A stretch of 64,000 nt of DNA, taken from Solenopsis invicta. Taxonomy: Eukaryota; Arthropoda; Insecta; Hymenoptera; Formicidae. Below, one piece after another: positions 24,972 through 36,749 of this stretch. The stretch spans positions 23,279,497 to 23,343,496 of the forward strand of contig NC_052666.1 of assembly GCF_016802725.1 (NCBI RefSeq). The letters are read 5' to 3'. The notes below the pieces were generated by a model. It had not been told where the DNA came from. It made no database searches and saw only the letters and a list, made by a program, of their open reading frames with translations. Within the stretch, counting starts at the first letter, position 1. Each line of letters opens with the position of its first letter. Made by a program: the position numbers and the translations under genes.

Positions 24972-27900
24972 CTGTCAAAAAACGTAAAACATTTTTTCAA
25001 ACAATATAACAAATAACGCGGCATTAAAACAAATAAATTCTCACCATTCTTTTCATGTATTTGTACAAGAGATTTGAATGACTGTTGGGCACGCGCCAAA
25101 CTGTATTGGCCTTGTCCACCACACACTTTTCCGGCACCGCCTGATCCTTGGAACTGTATACGCGCTTTCCCCTTCACTAACGTCGCTGAAATCTGCATTA
25201 TAACAGCTTCTACTGTATACGCCGAACTCCATCCTTGTTTTGTGAGAAGCTCCATGCAAATAGCACCTCCCACAAGAACATATCCACCAGATATAATAGG
25301 ATGTACAACTCTTACAAATGGAGGTTCAAATGGATAGGTTTCCTATGATATAATAAAAATTTAGAATATTTAAAAGATGTTGTTAAAATTGCTAAAAAAA
25401 AATGCAAAATTAGTACATCTTATTCGAATATTAAGTTTCAAATTTAAGACCATCTCCGATTAACTTGATCAGCTGATTAAATTTAATAATAGCCAACTAC
25501 AAAACTTAAAATTAATTCCTAATTATTTTAATTAAAAAATTATTAATTATTAATTTAAAGTATATTTTACATAAATTATAATTAGCAGAAAATAAAAAAA
25601 TAATATAAACAATTTTAAGTTTTGCAGTTAAATATTCTTAATTTAATTGACCGATCAAGCTAATCAAAAATGGTGATATCAATCTTTGATCTTTTACAAA
25701 TAAGATTTGTAAAAGATCAAATAAACTTACCTTGAAAAGCATATTAAGAAGAATACTGTCTTTACCCTCTTTCTCTTTCAAAAGAATGAGATCGCTATGA
25801 AGTGGTGAATCAGGATCTACGCACATTAATCTGATATTCCATTCATACAAACTGTCATTTACTAGTTCTATGCTATACATTCCTGAAAAAAATTAAATGT
25901 GTATAATAAGTTTAATCAAATATACATACAATATCGCGATAAATTTTTAAAGTAATTCTTTTCTTCACATCACAATAAAAAAGCTTACATAAATTTATGT
26001 CAGCAAGCGGAATGAGTTATCTTTAAAAAATTAGATTCAGTAATGAAATTTGTTACTGATAAAAAATCTGATTAATATTAAGTCACAAAAAATGTTTACA
26101 ATACTCCGACTAAATGCAAGTAACATAAACATAAAAAAGATAAATATGAGAGTAAAACACGAAATCTAAAGATTACAAAGAAATGAAAGATAGTTAAAGA
26201 CTAAAGCACAGACTCTTGCATAACGCATAATGCATAAGAGAATCAATCAATCAGAATCTTTTATCTCTCTTCCAAAGATAGAAATGAAAGGCTGCCTTAA
26301 GGCTAAGTAGTCCCCGCAATCATATTGAAATCGTAACGTCATAAGCAAGAAATAACACGTTAAAGTGTCTTGCGTGTTATTTGTAAATAAAGAGAATTTG
26401 GATAAAACAAAATAATGAGAGCTTTAAAACACTTGTAAAAATGGACCTCCTTTTCCTTTTCCCATCTCACTGTCAATAAAGCATAAAAAGCACATAAAGT
26501 GAAGTCTATTCAGGATCCCTATTCTGTACATCTTTTTGTTCTTAATAATAGTCGGTGTCCTTGTGTAGATATTTTATGGCAAAAAGCTGTGCAACGATAC
26601 CGACAACTATTGTTAAGAAAAGCGTGTACAAAGTAGAGGCTTAGACAGGAAAACACAGCTATTGAAAGGAATGAAAAATATATTTTTAAAATAAATTTCG
26701 AAGATAACTTGCGACTTATTTTTACGAATAAATACGAGATAAGTCATATTTTTGCAATAAAGCACATAATAACAAAATGACATACAAGATAAAATTTCAT
26801 CGTTAACACTTTTCACGCCTATTAGTTCTAATTTTTTTCGCGATGTTACACGAAATTCTCAACCGACTGTTCAGGTGCCTTAAAGGGTGCGTGCCGTTTT
26901 ACGCATAATGCGCATGATGTCACTTATCCTTATTTTTCATTAAATATTAAACAAGGATAAACAATGCATTGTGCGCATTATGCGTGAAACGGAACCCACT
27001 TTAACAATAAAAGAAAGAAGAGACAATTGAGTGAATCAGAGAAAAAAATACAGCAAAAAAAGAAAGAAAATGGAGAGAAAAATACTGCCCATGTTTTTCC
27101 TTCAATACTGAAGCCAGTATATATAATCAAAGTTTATTTTAAAACCATCGTAATGTCTTGAGATGCTAATACGGATCTATGACCACCGGTATTCATAGTT
27201 GATTCTTATATTTAAGATCATCTTAAGTATCACCTTAAGATGTCATCAACCAATCAGAGAGCCGTATTAGCATCTTAAGACGTTACTTAAAACGATCTTG
27301 AAATAAGAATCGACTATAAATAGCGGCCTATGATTGGTTGAGGACATCTTTAAATAGTATTTAAAACGGTTTTAATAAGAATCGAGTTTGAATACCGACT
27401 TTACACACGCTCGGCTTATTCTTATTAGCCCGTATTCATATGGTACTTTTAAAGATGTACGCTTTTTTGTCATTTTATCCTTGTATTACATATAATAAAG
27501 GATAAAGATAGAATGACGAAAAAACGTGCGCTACCCCCTTTCTGCGTTCTAAATACAGGCCGTTACATCTATGGCAAATAATGATTATAGATTACCGCAT
27601 TCTTTTAAAAGCCCACAGATAATTGTAAATAATTTCACATACATCAAAAATAAATTAATGCTCTCTTTATTTTCAATTGTAATTAAATATGCAAGAGATT
27701 AGTGTTACCAATTTGGTGGATTTTCTCTTAAAGTTCAAATTTCTTTTTCTTTTTGCTTGTTATTAAGAATTCTTACTATTGTCACAAGAAAACAATTTTA
27801 ATAGTTTAAATAATTAGGCAATATTTTTCTTTTCAAAAAAATCCAGTCAGTAAAAGTAATCTAATAGTGGTAGTGAATCAAGCTGAAATTAAAATCAAGC

Positions 27901-30900
27901 CGAGTGTTAGCTTGTTCAGCAATAATAGCGGTGTCAAATCGACTTGGAATCATATTATTGATTTAATATTGATTACAGATTTGATTTCATATGGATAAGA
28001 ATCTTCCCCCTTTTACTTTTAAAATGAGACATGTAAGTGAAAATGGTAAGAAACTTGCAGAGATTTTGCCACTTTACTTATAAGAGATAAAAAATTTAGG
28101 ATCGCGGTCAGAATGTCAAAAAGAAAGTCAACTAGTCACAATTTTAGTAAAAAATCAAGTTTTATAGACTAAAACTTTCAGAAACAATCAAATAAAGATA
28201 AAGTTAAATGCGATGCTATTATCAGCGACATTTAAGAAACTGTCGCCACACTATTGTCAGCGATAATCGAAGAACTGAGTTTGTCGCCATGCTATTGTTA
28301 GCGACGGTTTCAATTCTTCAACTATCGCTGACAATAGCGTGATGACAGCTTCTTAACAATTAAAATGATTTATGCTTCATAAAGGTGATCAACGTGTTAA
28401 AATTAAACGGATCGGATTTCAAATCAACCAATGTCTTCAATTAAATAAAGATCGTTTTCCATTATTTTAAAAATTATTTTATCTCGAAAACTTTTCCAAC
28501 ATTCCTCTTTAAAAATTCTCATTCAACAAATCAAAATTTTAATTATAAACTAATTCCATGCCATTTTAAATTACTCTAATTTTAAATTTATTAAAAGAAT
28601 TGATCCACATATCTTCACTATAGACTATTTCTTTCCAATAAAATAAAAATCTAAACTTGTCTCAGGTAAAATTTTTAAATGTTTTGACGTAAAAATATCT
28701 TAATAAACATTTCAATTCATAGCACTACCCTCTCTAGAGCATTCCTAAATGTCTTTAATAAAAATAAGAAAATCCACCAAATTGGCAATCCTGCAAGAGC
28801 GACTCAAAATTGTCTGCATTCAATAGATAAAGGATGGGCTCAAATATTTCTTGTGAACTGTGACTTAATATTGATCAAATTTTGTCAGTTCAAAATGTTA
28901 TTAAATCTAATATTTTCATAATTTTTTAAATTTTTCTTTCAATTTTTATAAATACATAAGCTTGCATGATTTTTTGATAATGGAAAGAATGGAAATAAAC
29001 TCCAGAAATTTGTTAAAAAAATTGAAAAACACTGCATTTACATAAAACATATATATAATAGTTATTAAGATTTGGCTTTTTGATCTTAGTTCCAAAACTT
29101 TAAAAATAACATACCCTTTTTAAAGCTGTCGCTTCGATATATATCACGCAGTTCTTTCATGAGTCTATCGGTGGCTTGTACACTTCCACAAACAGATCCT
29201 TTTAAATAATCTTGTCTCTGGTTTTGTCTCAACCTTTCCAATGTCGCGAGATGTTCCAAATCCATTTCTTCGGTCTGTATCACGTAAATATTAAAAAATC
29301 AATAACGGAGATTAATGGTAACAGCAATTAAATTGGCAGTAAACTGATTGTAGGCTCATCTCTCTTTACCTTATTCTTAGAATTAGCATCTCCCTCGTCC
29401 ATATCTAGATGAAGGTCCTCTTCAGTCTCGCTCTCTTCGTCCTCGTCGATATCGTCTAGGTCTTCGGCGTCCATCCTTTGCGCCACGGCTTCGTTCGATC
29501 CACCTAAACGCAAAGGATCTAAGGCAGTCCTCAGCCTCTCGACGTCCGGCGGTTCCGGTAACGAGTGTAGTCTGCATAACTCTTTCAACAGGATGCCAAC
29601 TTGATTGATTACATGGTTATCGCGGCCTGTTGTGTTACTTAAAATTTGTACAGCGTTTGTAACACTAGTCTCCTCGGATTCGGCAAACCAGACGGGCGGC
29701 GTTGAAGGATAGGTTTCCTGCGTAAACATCAACATTGAATGCAATTTTACACTGTAATAAACAATAATTTGTATATATAGAGAAAACATTAGTACTAAAT
29801 CAACAACTCATTGTTTCATATATAAACAAGAATATAAAATCTTCTTGAAAAAATTTCATATAAATTTCAGTTTAAATTACATTGGTAGAAGTGGACATTA
29901 GGCCAATGTGTCGTACAACAAGACTTTTCATGCTGGTTGACTGGCTACAGAACAGAAAGATCTGAGAATCTCTTACTATCCTACAGTCAATCAACAGACT
30001 TGAAAAACTTTGTCATATGACACATGAGATATCGATCTCATGGGACATCTAAAAGACGTTTTATTAGACATCTTTGCAAAAGTCTCAAAGATGTCTTTAA
30101 ACGTCTCATGTCCCAATTTTGGACATCATATTGTCTTGGTAAAAGAAGTTCCGTTTCGTTAATTTGGTTCTCGTTCCCTAACAAGAATATATAATATGAC
30201 CATCTGGCACTAACAAAAAACTTAAAAATTAAATTTGAAATGCAATGTTGATTGCATCAGCAAACTTCAAAATTTTTCCATACAAATTACGTTCGCACGT
30301 CGACAAACACATCTCGGTAACTTCTAAAAAAAATTAAAAAGAAACCCAAGCACGTCATACGTCCATTTAAATACGCACGTGAAACACAACAAAAAAAACT
30401 CAAATATCTCGACATCCGTTGCGTAATCGGCAACGATAAAATATCCACGTTGTAATCATACGTAGCGGCAATACACGTTGTGTAAAAGGATCGCGCTCGA
30501 TTGCGACGTCCCTCGTGCTGACATTGCGCGCGTGCGCGCGCGCGCACGCACACATGTACAGACCGCTCTGCTTGCGGGAGAGTAAGAAAAAATCGACTCG
30601 CGCCACCGATTAAATTGCGTTCCCAAGATGCGGGATCGAGCGCAGTGCTCGAAACATCGTCAGACGCGAGATTCGCAGACGGGTCTTCTTTGTCCTCGTC
30701 TTTCCTACACCTTTGTCTCTGACACGTTGGTATACAAAAAAAAAAAAAGCAACAATGCCCGCGCGCGCGCGAGATCCCGGAACGGCAGGTACTCCCTGCG
30801 CGCATGGACCAGGTATCGAGCCCTCAAATCGCCGACGGAGAAAAAGCGAGGGAAAAAAAATCGATCTCGAGAGACGATGAGACGATCGAGCGAGGGAAGA

Positions 30901-31363
30901 TGTATACGGACAAGTGGGCGATCCGCGAGGATCCCGTCCCGAATGGCAGCAAACAACGTCAAGTGCTCGGTCCGTCGCTCCTTTGTCTCCGCCCGTCAGA
31001 AACTCGTTCGACGGGCGCCTGGGTACGAGTAGCCAGATAAACGAAACGAAGCAGTGCCAGCGGATGAACCGTACGTGCGTACGAACGTATAGCACTCACT
31101 CACGCACTCATTCACTCACACACGGATCCGGAACGGGCCATCCGAGAGCGGCGCACGGCGTGCGACCGTCCCCCCCGCGTGCGCGCCTGTGTTGCACTTA
31201 CTGTGATATTGGCGTGTATTTCGTACTTCTTCCCATTTTTACCGACGAATCTGCAACTGAGCTCGTCCACGCTCGCAGACATTATCTGAAACCTCTCATG
31301 GCTCTTGGGGAAGACGGATTCGAGCGTTTTGATTTCCTGCTTGAGGGTGTTCAGACAAGCCAT
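24940..31363 (-). CDS. UBE2Q: Ubiquitin-conjugating enzyme E2 Q (UBE2Q1/Q2 class), complete six-exon gene
   Basis: Coding exons: 31202-31363, 29370-29717, 29115-29274, 25731-25882, 25045-25342 and 24940-24971. All junctions are GT/AG and phases agree (0,0,1,0,1), giving 1,152 nt and 383 residues; I recall human UBE2Q2 as about 375. The family takes activated ubiquitin from E1 as a thioester on a cysteine and passes it to substrates. Residues 1-125 resemble the family's N-terminal RWD-like domain. Residues about 140-170 form an acidic linker rich in E/D. Residues about 190-383 are the UBC fold: SVCGSVQATDRLMKELRDIY, then DPDSPLHSDL, then GGAICMELLTKQGWSSAY with the probable catalytic Cys303. 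The C-terminus GWFTPPKEDG is the family ending. A Gly-rich stretch at about 339-352 is longer than the short spacer I remember in vertebrates. The ATG at 31363 precedes a family-like start (MACLNTLKQEIKTLESVF). Identification is strong; Q1 versus Q2 orthology is not decided. Confidence 0.95.
25045..25342 (-). CDS. UBE2Q: UBE2Q coding exon 5, catalytic core
   Basis: 298 nt; acceptor ATCATAG, donor GTGAGA. It starts ETYPFEPPFVRVVHP and contains GGAICMELLTKQGWSSAY with the candidate active-site cysteine. HPIISG stands where most E2s have HPN, as I recall for this class. A Gly-rich insert (GSGGAGKVCGGQGQ) precedes YSLARAQQSF. Confidence 0.94.
25731..25882 (-). CDS. UBE2Q: UBE2Q coding exon 4
   Basis: 152 nt; acceptor TTTTTCAG, donor AAG|GTAAG. 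It completes a split Gly codon and reads MYSIELVNDSLYEWNIRL then DPDSPLHSDL, typical of the beta-sheet part of the UBE2Q UBC domain. Confidence 0.93.
26880..27004. mobile_element. Palindromic MITE flanked by TTAA
   Basis: 125 bp in the large UBE2Q intron. The ends are TTAA; the halves are mirror copies sharing TACGCATAATGCGCA/CACGCATAATGCGCA and ACTTATCC/GTTTATCC around an AT-rich centre. TTAA targets suggest a piggyBac-type non-autonomous element, though AT-rich DNA makes TTAA common. Confidence 0.7.
27137..27400. mobile_element. Nested pair of related MITEs
   Basis: The inner element (about 27183-27328) has mirrored ends, CCGGTATTCATAGTTGATTC against GAATCGACTATAAATAGCGG, and is flanked by TATGA on both sides. 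Removing it rejoins an outer copy that reads across ATGCTAATACGG...TGATTGGTTGAG, as the undisturbed copies at 62.1 and 62.6 kb do. Confidence 0.65.
27428..27563. mobile_element. Palindromic MITE
   Basis: The left arm GCCCGTATTCATA...TTTTTTGTCATTTTATCCTT pairs with the right arm AAGGATAAAGATAGAATGACG...TAAATACAGGCC across a short AT centre. It lies in the same UBE2Q intron. Confidence 0.65.
28231..28356. mobile_element. Palindrome with repeated TATTGTCAGCGA motif
   Basis: TTAAGAAACTGTCG at the left pairs with CGTGATGACAGCTTCTTAA at the right. The word CTATTGTCAGCGAT and its variants or complement occur four times. It would form a long stem in intron RNA. Confidence 0.65.
29115..29274 (-). CDS. 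UBE2Q: UBE2Q coding exon 3
   Basis: 53 codons plus one base; acceptor ATACAG, donor GTATGT. It encodes LATLERLRQNQRQDYLKG followed by SVQATDRLMKELRDIYRS, the first helix of the UBC fold. The next intron (25,883-29,114, about 3.2 kb) carries at least four palindromic repeat elements. Confidence 0.93.
29370..29717 (-). CDS. UBE2Q: UBE2Q coding exon 2
   Basis: 116 codons, phase 0 at both ends; acceptor TTTACGCAG, donor GGTAAAGAG. It begins ETYPSTPPVWF, the rest of the RWD-like domain, and ends in a low-complexity acidic linker (EDLDDIDEDEESETEEDLH). Only a 95-bp intron separates it from exon 3. Confidence 0.93.
29890..30135. repeat. Hairpin-forming repeats in UBE2Q intron 1
   Basis: 29,900-30,015 holds weakly mirrored copies (GGTTGACTGGCTACA against TACAGTCAATCAAC). 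30,038-30,115 is a clear hairpin: GGGACATCTAAAAGACGTTT against AAACGTCTCATGTCCC with AGACATCTTTG/CAAAGATGTCT inside. Similar words occur at 14.64-14.89 kb. Confidence 0.55.
31202..31363 (-). CDS. UBE2Q: UBE2Q coding exon 1
   Basis: 54 codons from the start ATG to a GTAAGTG donor (phase 0). It encodes the first half of the RWD-like domain and ends in YEIHANIT, which matches the family's conserved 'CNIT' strand before the TYP motif. An upstream ATG in the same frame would add residues, but the family start is at MACLNT. The following intron is about 1.5 kb. Confidence 0.9.
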
Positions 31364-31620
31364 TTGCGGTGCGACGTACGGGCGGTGCGGAACGGCGCGT
31401 ACACACGGCGGGCACAGGCGGCTTTTTACCCCGTCCGAACGAGATACGGACGAAATAACCGTGATGACAGAGACAAGATGATCCCGATGACTACCCGACA
31501 AAATGGCGACCGCGACTAGCCGCTTCGGCTGATCTCGCACGAGCTCGTTATATTTCGCGGCCGACGGTGCGCTATCTCGCGGCTGCCTGACGAAATAATC
31601 CACGATGACGTACTTCCGAC
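31364..31620 (-). promoter_or_regulatory. CpG-rich 5' flank / promoter region of UBE2Q
   Basis: GC- and CpG-rich sequence directly upstream of the UBE2Q start, inside a larger GC-rich block from about 30.4 kb that drops abruptly to AT-rich DNA after 31,640. It includes a CRE-like TGACGT near 31,606. No TATA box is placed with confidence; a broad CpG-type promoter is inferred. Confidence 0.5.
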
Positions 31621-33087
31621 GTGAATGCGGCGGCGGAGGGTCGATTATGAATCAAATAATGAAAACGAAAATTACGAAAGTGACCAAGTTTATCAGATAT
31701 CGATCAATAAAATTATTTACATATATTTTAATAAATTCACTCACTTTCGTAATTTTTACCAAAGTGTGTAATTCTGTGATCGATCCCCTAAAGTTACGAA
31801 TCCATGCGCACGCGAGCGCGGATTTGAAACCGCGAATTCTTTTACAAAAACTGCTTGTTTTCGCACCTGTAACGTATCTCAAAGGCCTCTTTCACTAATT
31901 CCAATTAATTTAATCGACTGATCCATCGACCGATTAAATTTAAGAATAACCAACTGCAAAACTTAAAATTGATCATATTATTTTGTTTTTCTTATTGTCC
32001 ATTTTCTAAAAATTATGATTTCTGTAAAATATATTTCATATTAATTTTTTAATTAAAATAATTAAAAATTAATTAAAATTATATAATAAATTAAAATAAT
32101 TTTAGAAATTTATAAATAAAAACTTGGGTTAAAGACAATCCTATTTTTAATTTGACATGTTGAAGTCTAATTTGTGCCTGCTTTCCGATATATTTTAATA
32201 ATTTAATAATTGTTTAATACAAAAAAATAAAACATACCGTTTTCTAAAAAAAACATGTAAAGTCAATACATATATTTTTTAAGTTTGAGTAGATTATAAG
32301 TTTATTCAACTTCTAAAAACACGATTATCTCCTTTACATGTTTTTAGACATTGCCAATTGTCGCTTTTCCGCGATGCTAATTAGTTCTCTTACTGCGCCA
32401 ATTAACTTTATGAGTGGCTGTCATCACAAAGTTAGCAAATTATCAATTTGTACATACATACAAATGTGCATTAATAGAAGATTCTTAATGCAGTTTTACA
32501 AAAGTAAAAAGCTAAACAACGCATGCAAAGCGCACGTCTGTGATGTTCGATCGGTTTTAAATTTTGCAATTGATAATTTATAAATTTACAAATAATAATT
32601 GTACAATAATAGATTTACAAAATTTAAAAACTTTTAGTAATATGTTGACTCTTCCCTAATCTTTTCATTGCTACCTAGAAGTGTGCGAAACAACTCTAAA
32701 AATTGGAAAAAAAGCGCTTATTAACGTTTTTAACTAAATATGATCATCCTATGCAATTAGCACCTATACTATTCGTGATGTCGAATTGTACCCAATTTGT
32801 TATTTTGTAACTGAAATGATGGAGTTAAAAGATTTAACTAAAGAAAATGTATTAGAATCAAATTCAGTTCATTATTTACTAAATGCATATATACGTTAAT
32901 ATAAATACTGATTATTTCAAAAACTAAAGCATTTTAAACATAGAAATGAATTGATTAGATGTAGTTTTTAACCAAATGTTTTTATGTTAAAATAATAATT
33001 TCAATGTACAGGTAAATTAAAAATAACAAAATGTTATTTAACTCAAAGAATTGATTTAAGCTCAAAAATGGCTTTTGCTTAAAAAAA

Positions 33088-33096
33088 TTATATATA

Positions 33097-33143
<47 letters not shown>

Positions 33144-33190
33144 TTGTATATATGTAAATATATTAAATTATATATTGCAACATATAATTT
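33088..33190. repeat. (TA)n microsatellite
   Basis: TA dinucleotides for about 60 bp, then degenerate TATA/AATATA sequence. Confidence 0.93.
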
Positions 33191-34569
33191 ATATATAATA
33201 AAACATGCGCGTGCATGCGAAGGATGTAGGACGCGAAAAAACTGGGTTTCATTGATTGTATCATGAATTTATTTTGAAATATCTAGTAGTCCTATTTCCT
33301 TACGCTCTATGTACGCTATATGTACAAATGATAGCGTGATAAGTATAATACACAGTTTTAACAAACGTTAACAAATGAATGTGCTAATCTAACATATTAA
33401 AAATGATATTATAATCTAAATGTCTTGGACTGGAGCCATCTCTTGTGTTTTTATCTCAAAAAAATAAGATAGCGTATGCGGTTTACACGAAATAATAAAA
33501 CGGTATGTCTCCTCTTCTCAGTGAAATAATTTAAAAAATTCCACAATTTTTGTTGCTAAAGAATCATAACATAAAATCGATATAATTATAACAAATACTA
33601 CTCGCGAATAAAGTAAAAACATAAAGTAAAAACATAAAACAAAAAATATAAAACAAAAACTGACGCATGTTATACCGGGCGATAAATCCACTTGAATATG
33701 GATTTGTCGAAATACATAATATGAAATATTATAAAAACAAAATTAAATAACGTTAGCGTCGATTAAATGAAATATCACCGCTCTCAAAAATGTTTTTATT
33801 TAAATAAGAAACCGCCAGGCATTTTTCCATCTTCGGATTTCTTCTACAATTTTTCTTGCACCACTTTATTATAACAGTAAAATATACCAGTCCAAAGTCT
33901 TGCGATAGCGCAATGCAAGATGTTTTCCAAATCGTAATACCACAAAATATCGTTTCATAAATAATACACTATGTTCACTACGACAGAATATCCAAACGAT
34001 TTCTGTCTTACGCGGAAGATTCACGTTCGACGTGAATCAGTCGTTATAATTATCTCTTTATATACACTTGTTTGCCATGTACACTTCTTTTAGAGCTTTC
34101 TTACACTAAAATCAGTGAGTGACGAAAGTATGTATATGTATATAGCGGCGGTCTTTAATCTTCTGTCCCACATCAAGAAGAGATAAAATAGCATTTTATA
34201 TGCTGTCCTAGAAAGAAGGGCCTCCTATTGCGTCCTGCATTTTGCTATTGTAAATGGAAATAAATGATACAAATTATCGAAGACAATTCATCAAAATATA
34301 AATGTCGATACTTCGAAATAATTTATTGAACTGAACAAAATTTGATTAGTGACGTATTTATATGAATCACGAGTGGAAGACTATTTTAACGTGATTTTTC
34401 AAATATCAACTAGATTTCTTTTCACCGTTCACTCTTTTTTGTCACATTTTTTGCGTTATATTCATATAAATATTTTAACAGCTTTTTACATAGGTTGAAC
34501 ATTTTTTCATGTATACAGAAATTTAACTATCTGTGAAGTGTATCTGTGAAGTGGGTTAAGGGGGTCAAA

Positions 34570-34755
34570 CAGTTACAATTGCACAATTGTCCTTTGTCTT
34601 GAACAAAATTAATTTTATCGAATCATGTTTTCAAATATCCACATAAATTTAATATAATCCTAAACTGGATTAAAGTCGTCAACAGTCAATTGCACAATTG
34701 TCCCTTTGAATAAAACTAATTTTTAACCAGAATCATATCATTTTTTTTAAGAATG
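34570..34755 (+). repeat. Imperfect tandem duplication, ~113-bp period
   Basis: CAATTGCACAATTGTCC occurs at about 34576 and again at about 34688; both copies continue through AAAA(T/C)TAATTTT to GAATCAT. The first copy is the longer. Confidence 0.7.
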
Positions 34756-35787
34756 TTGATCAATCTTTAAGGATCATCATATCGGTTGTTGCACTCAATG
34801 CATACAACGCATTTAGCGCAAATAAATATTGTTTGTCGTACTCTTTTATGAATTCTTTTCTATCTTTATATTATACGCAGTCTTTTTTACACATATCCGA
34901 TCCGAGAAATTTTCACCTAAACCCATCACAAGATACATGTCTTCGACGAATGCTTATTATAATTATTAAATTAAGGTATCATCGTGTAACAAATTTCAGA
35001 AAAAAAATCACTGCTTAAAACAAGCAGTTTAAGTGAATATCCGAAAGATACAGCAGCAATATTGTGGAATATTAATCATAACTATATTTATAAAAAAGAA
35101 AAACGCAAAAATGACGTCAGCTTTATTTTCTTGTTAATTGTGTGAATGTATCAGATCTTATATAATATTCATATCTCTTACAGATGTAGTCCACGAGATA
35201 TTGCTCGCTGTCATCTTTTTACATTAAGTAGGCATTTATTCCGCCCCGTTATTTTTTATTCGTACTTCCGCCACAATTCTCTCTGTACACATAATATATT
35301 TCTTTTTAAACACACGAAACGAAAATTGTTCAATAAATTACCTTAACGCTTTTTAACAAGTTTTATGAAAATGGTATAAAAAGTCACGCAAAATTATCGC
35401 AATAAACGAATAGACGAAAGTGTTTTAAATTAGCTTGTAGCTAGTTATCGGGATACGCACTAGTAATAGCTAGGAACTTGAAGAAGCTTTACTTCCATTT
35501 TTCGTTCTTTTTTTATAGATATACATTTAATATGCAAAATAGGTTATTCATTCTGAATAACTCCATAGCAGTTATGCCCATTTACAAATGGGAACATAGC
35601 CTTTTCTTTCTCCGAATTTTCTTTAGAAAAGGACTCTTTTATATTCATTCACACAAGATACTAATGTATAATGAAAACATTATAGAGAAGTATAGTGAAG
35701 AATAATAAAGAATTAACGATTCTAAAATAATAGTATTCATTGTTGTGCAAAGAGGTAGAAATAAAATGTTATGATGCGCGCACGCAT

Positions 35788-35819
35788 AAGAGAGAGAGAG
35801 AGAGAGAAAGAGAAGAGAG
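35788..35819. repeat. (GA)n microsatellite
   Basis: About 30 bp of GA repeats. Confidence 0.92.
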
Positions 35820-36439
35820 TGAAAGAACATGTGTGTGGAATGATAAGATAAATTTAATTTGAAAATAAAACCGCTATTTGAATTCTTTTATCTTGTAACA
35901 ATATAACGGTCTTTATATTATAATAGGTCTTTCAAAAATGAAAATAAAATCAATAGATGCAACTTTTAACTCGATTTTTGTGTCGACGTTATCCGCTTTT
36001 TATCGTTCACGTCTTGACAAAGAACATGCGTAACTAAGACATGCGATGCTTTGTCTCAATAACGATATATCGAAAACATTTCTATGACGATTTCGCAGAA
36101 GATACAATTCCATTACATGAGTACCAAGACAGAGCACATCTTACGCACTTAATTACGCACATCCGGTGGTTTGTTATCGAGATGTAAAGAAAGTGGGCAT
36201 CGACATAAAATGAAGACGAAAGTAACATCAAAGCCAACAATTAAAATACATCTTTCCATGAAGAAAGCAGATCTGAATTGCCAACCATATTTTAAATGTA
36301 TACGTTTCAATTTTATATACACAGTCACGTCCCCTTCGATATAGTTTGGAGAAAGAAACAGCTCATCACTGTGTCACTTCATATTCGAAGCATCAGTCAT
36401 TGTATATTTTATCACGCATCATACGCGACATTATAATCT

Positions 36440-36445
36440 TTTATT
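36440..36445 (-). terminator. Candidate AATAAA polyadenylation signal of the unrecognised gene
   Basis: AATAAA on the minus strand about 110 nt after the TAG stop. It is the first canonical signal downstream, but AT-rich DNA makes chance matches common and longer 3' ends further left are possible. Confidence 0.35.
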
Positions 36446-36553
36446 TAGATACGCCTATCTCTCTTAAAGGCGTTCTAAAAAAATGATGAGAATCTCGACT
36501 TAGAATGCCGAATGGTAATAATCATAAGTAGGCCAGTAAGGCTGTAGCCAATC

Positions 36554-36749
36554 CTAGCTGGTACGTTGACGCTTTTTGGCAGGGTGCTCTTCAGACGAAT
36601 GAGCTGGGGAAGGCATGACCATATCTCCTCTATTGAACATATACTTGAATTGTGGCATATATTTCATTATACTCCTAACTTGGATTAAAGGCAGATCTTC
36701 CGTTAATGAAGAACATTTGCCTGCCTCCATTAACATCTTCATTTGTAGT
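36554..36749 (-). CDS. Last coding exon of the unrecognised gene
   Basis: 196 nt ending in TAG; acceptor AACTTTACAG. It encodes LQMKMLMEAGKCSSLTEDLP ... SIMKYMPQFKYMF and the basic tail AKKRQRTS. The preceding 479-bp intron contains a hairpin-forming inverted repeat. Confidence 0.88.

Larger units (their letters stand above)
31621..36439. other. Intergenic AT-rich spacer between the two genes
   Basis: Lies between the UBE2Q promoter and the 3' end of the next gene. It contains hairpins at 31,667-31,760 and 32,241-32,349, a (TA)n tract at 33,088-33,190, a ~113-bp tandem duplication at 34,570-34,755 and a (GA)n run at 35,788-35,819. Part of it (33.2-36.4 kb) may be extended 3' UTR of the unrecognised gene. 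No coding region is seen. Confidence 0.5.

Noticed and set aside
30914..31519. A 201-codon plus-strand open frame opposite UBE2Q exon 1.
   Set aside because: It is the antisense shadow of the real exon and its CpG-rich flank.
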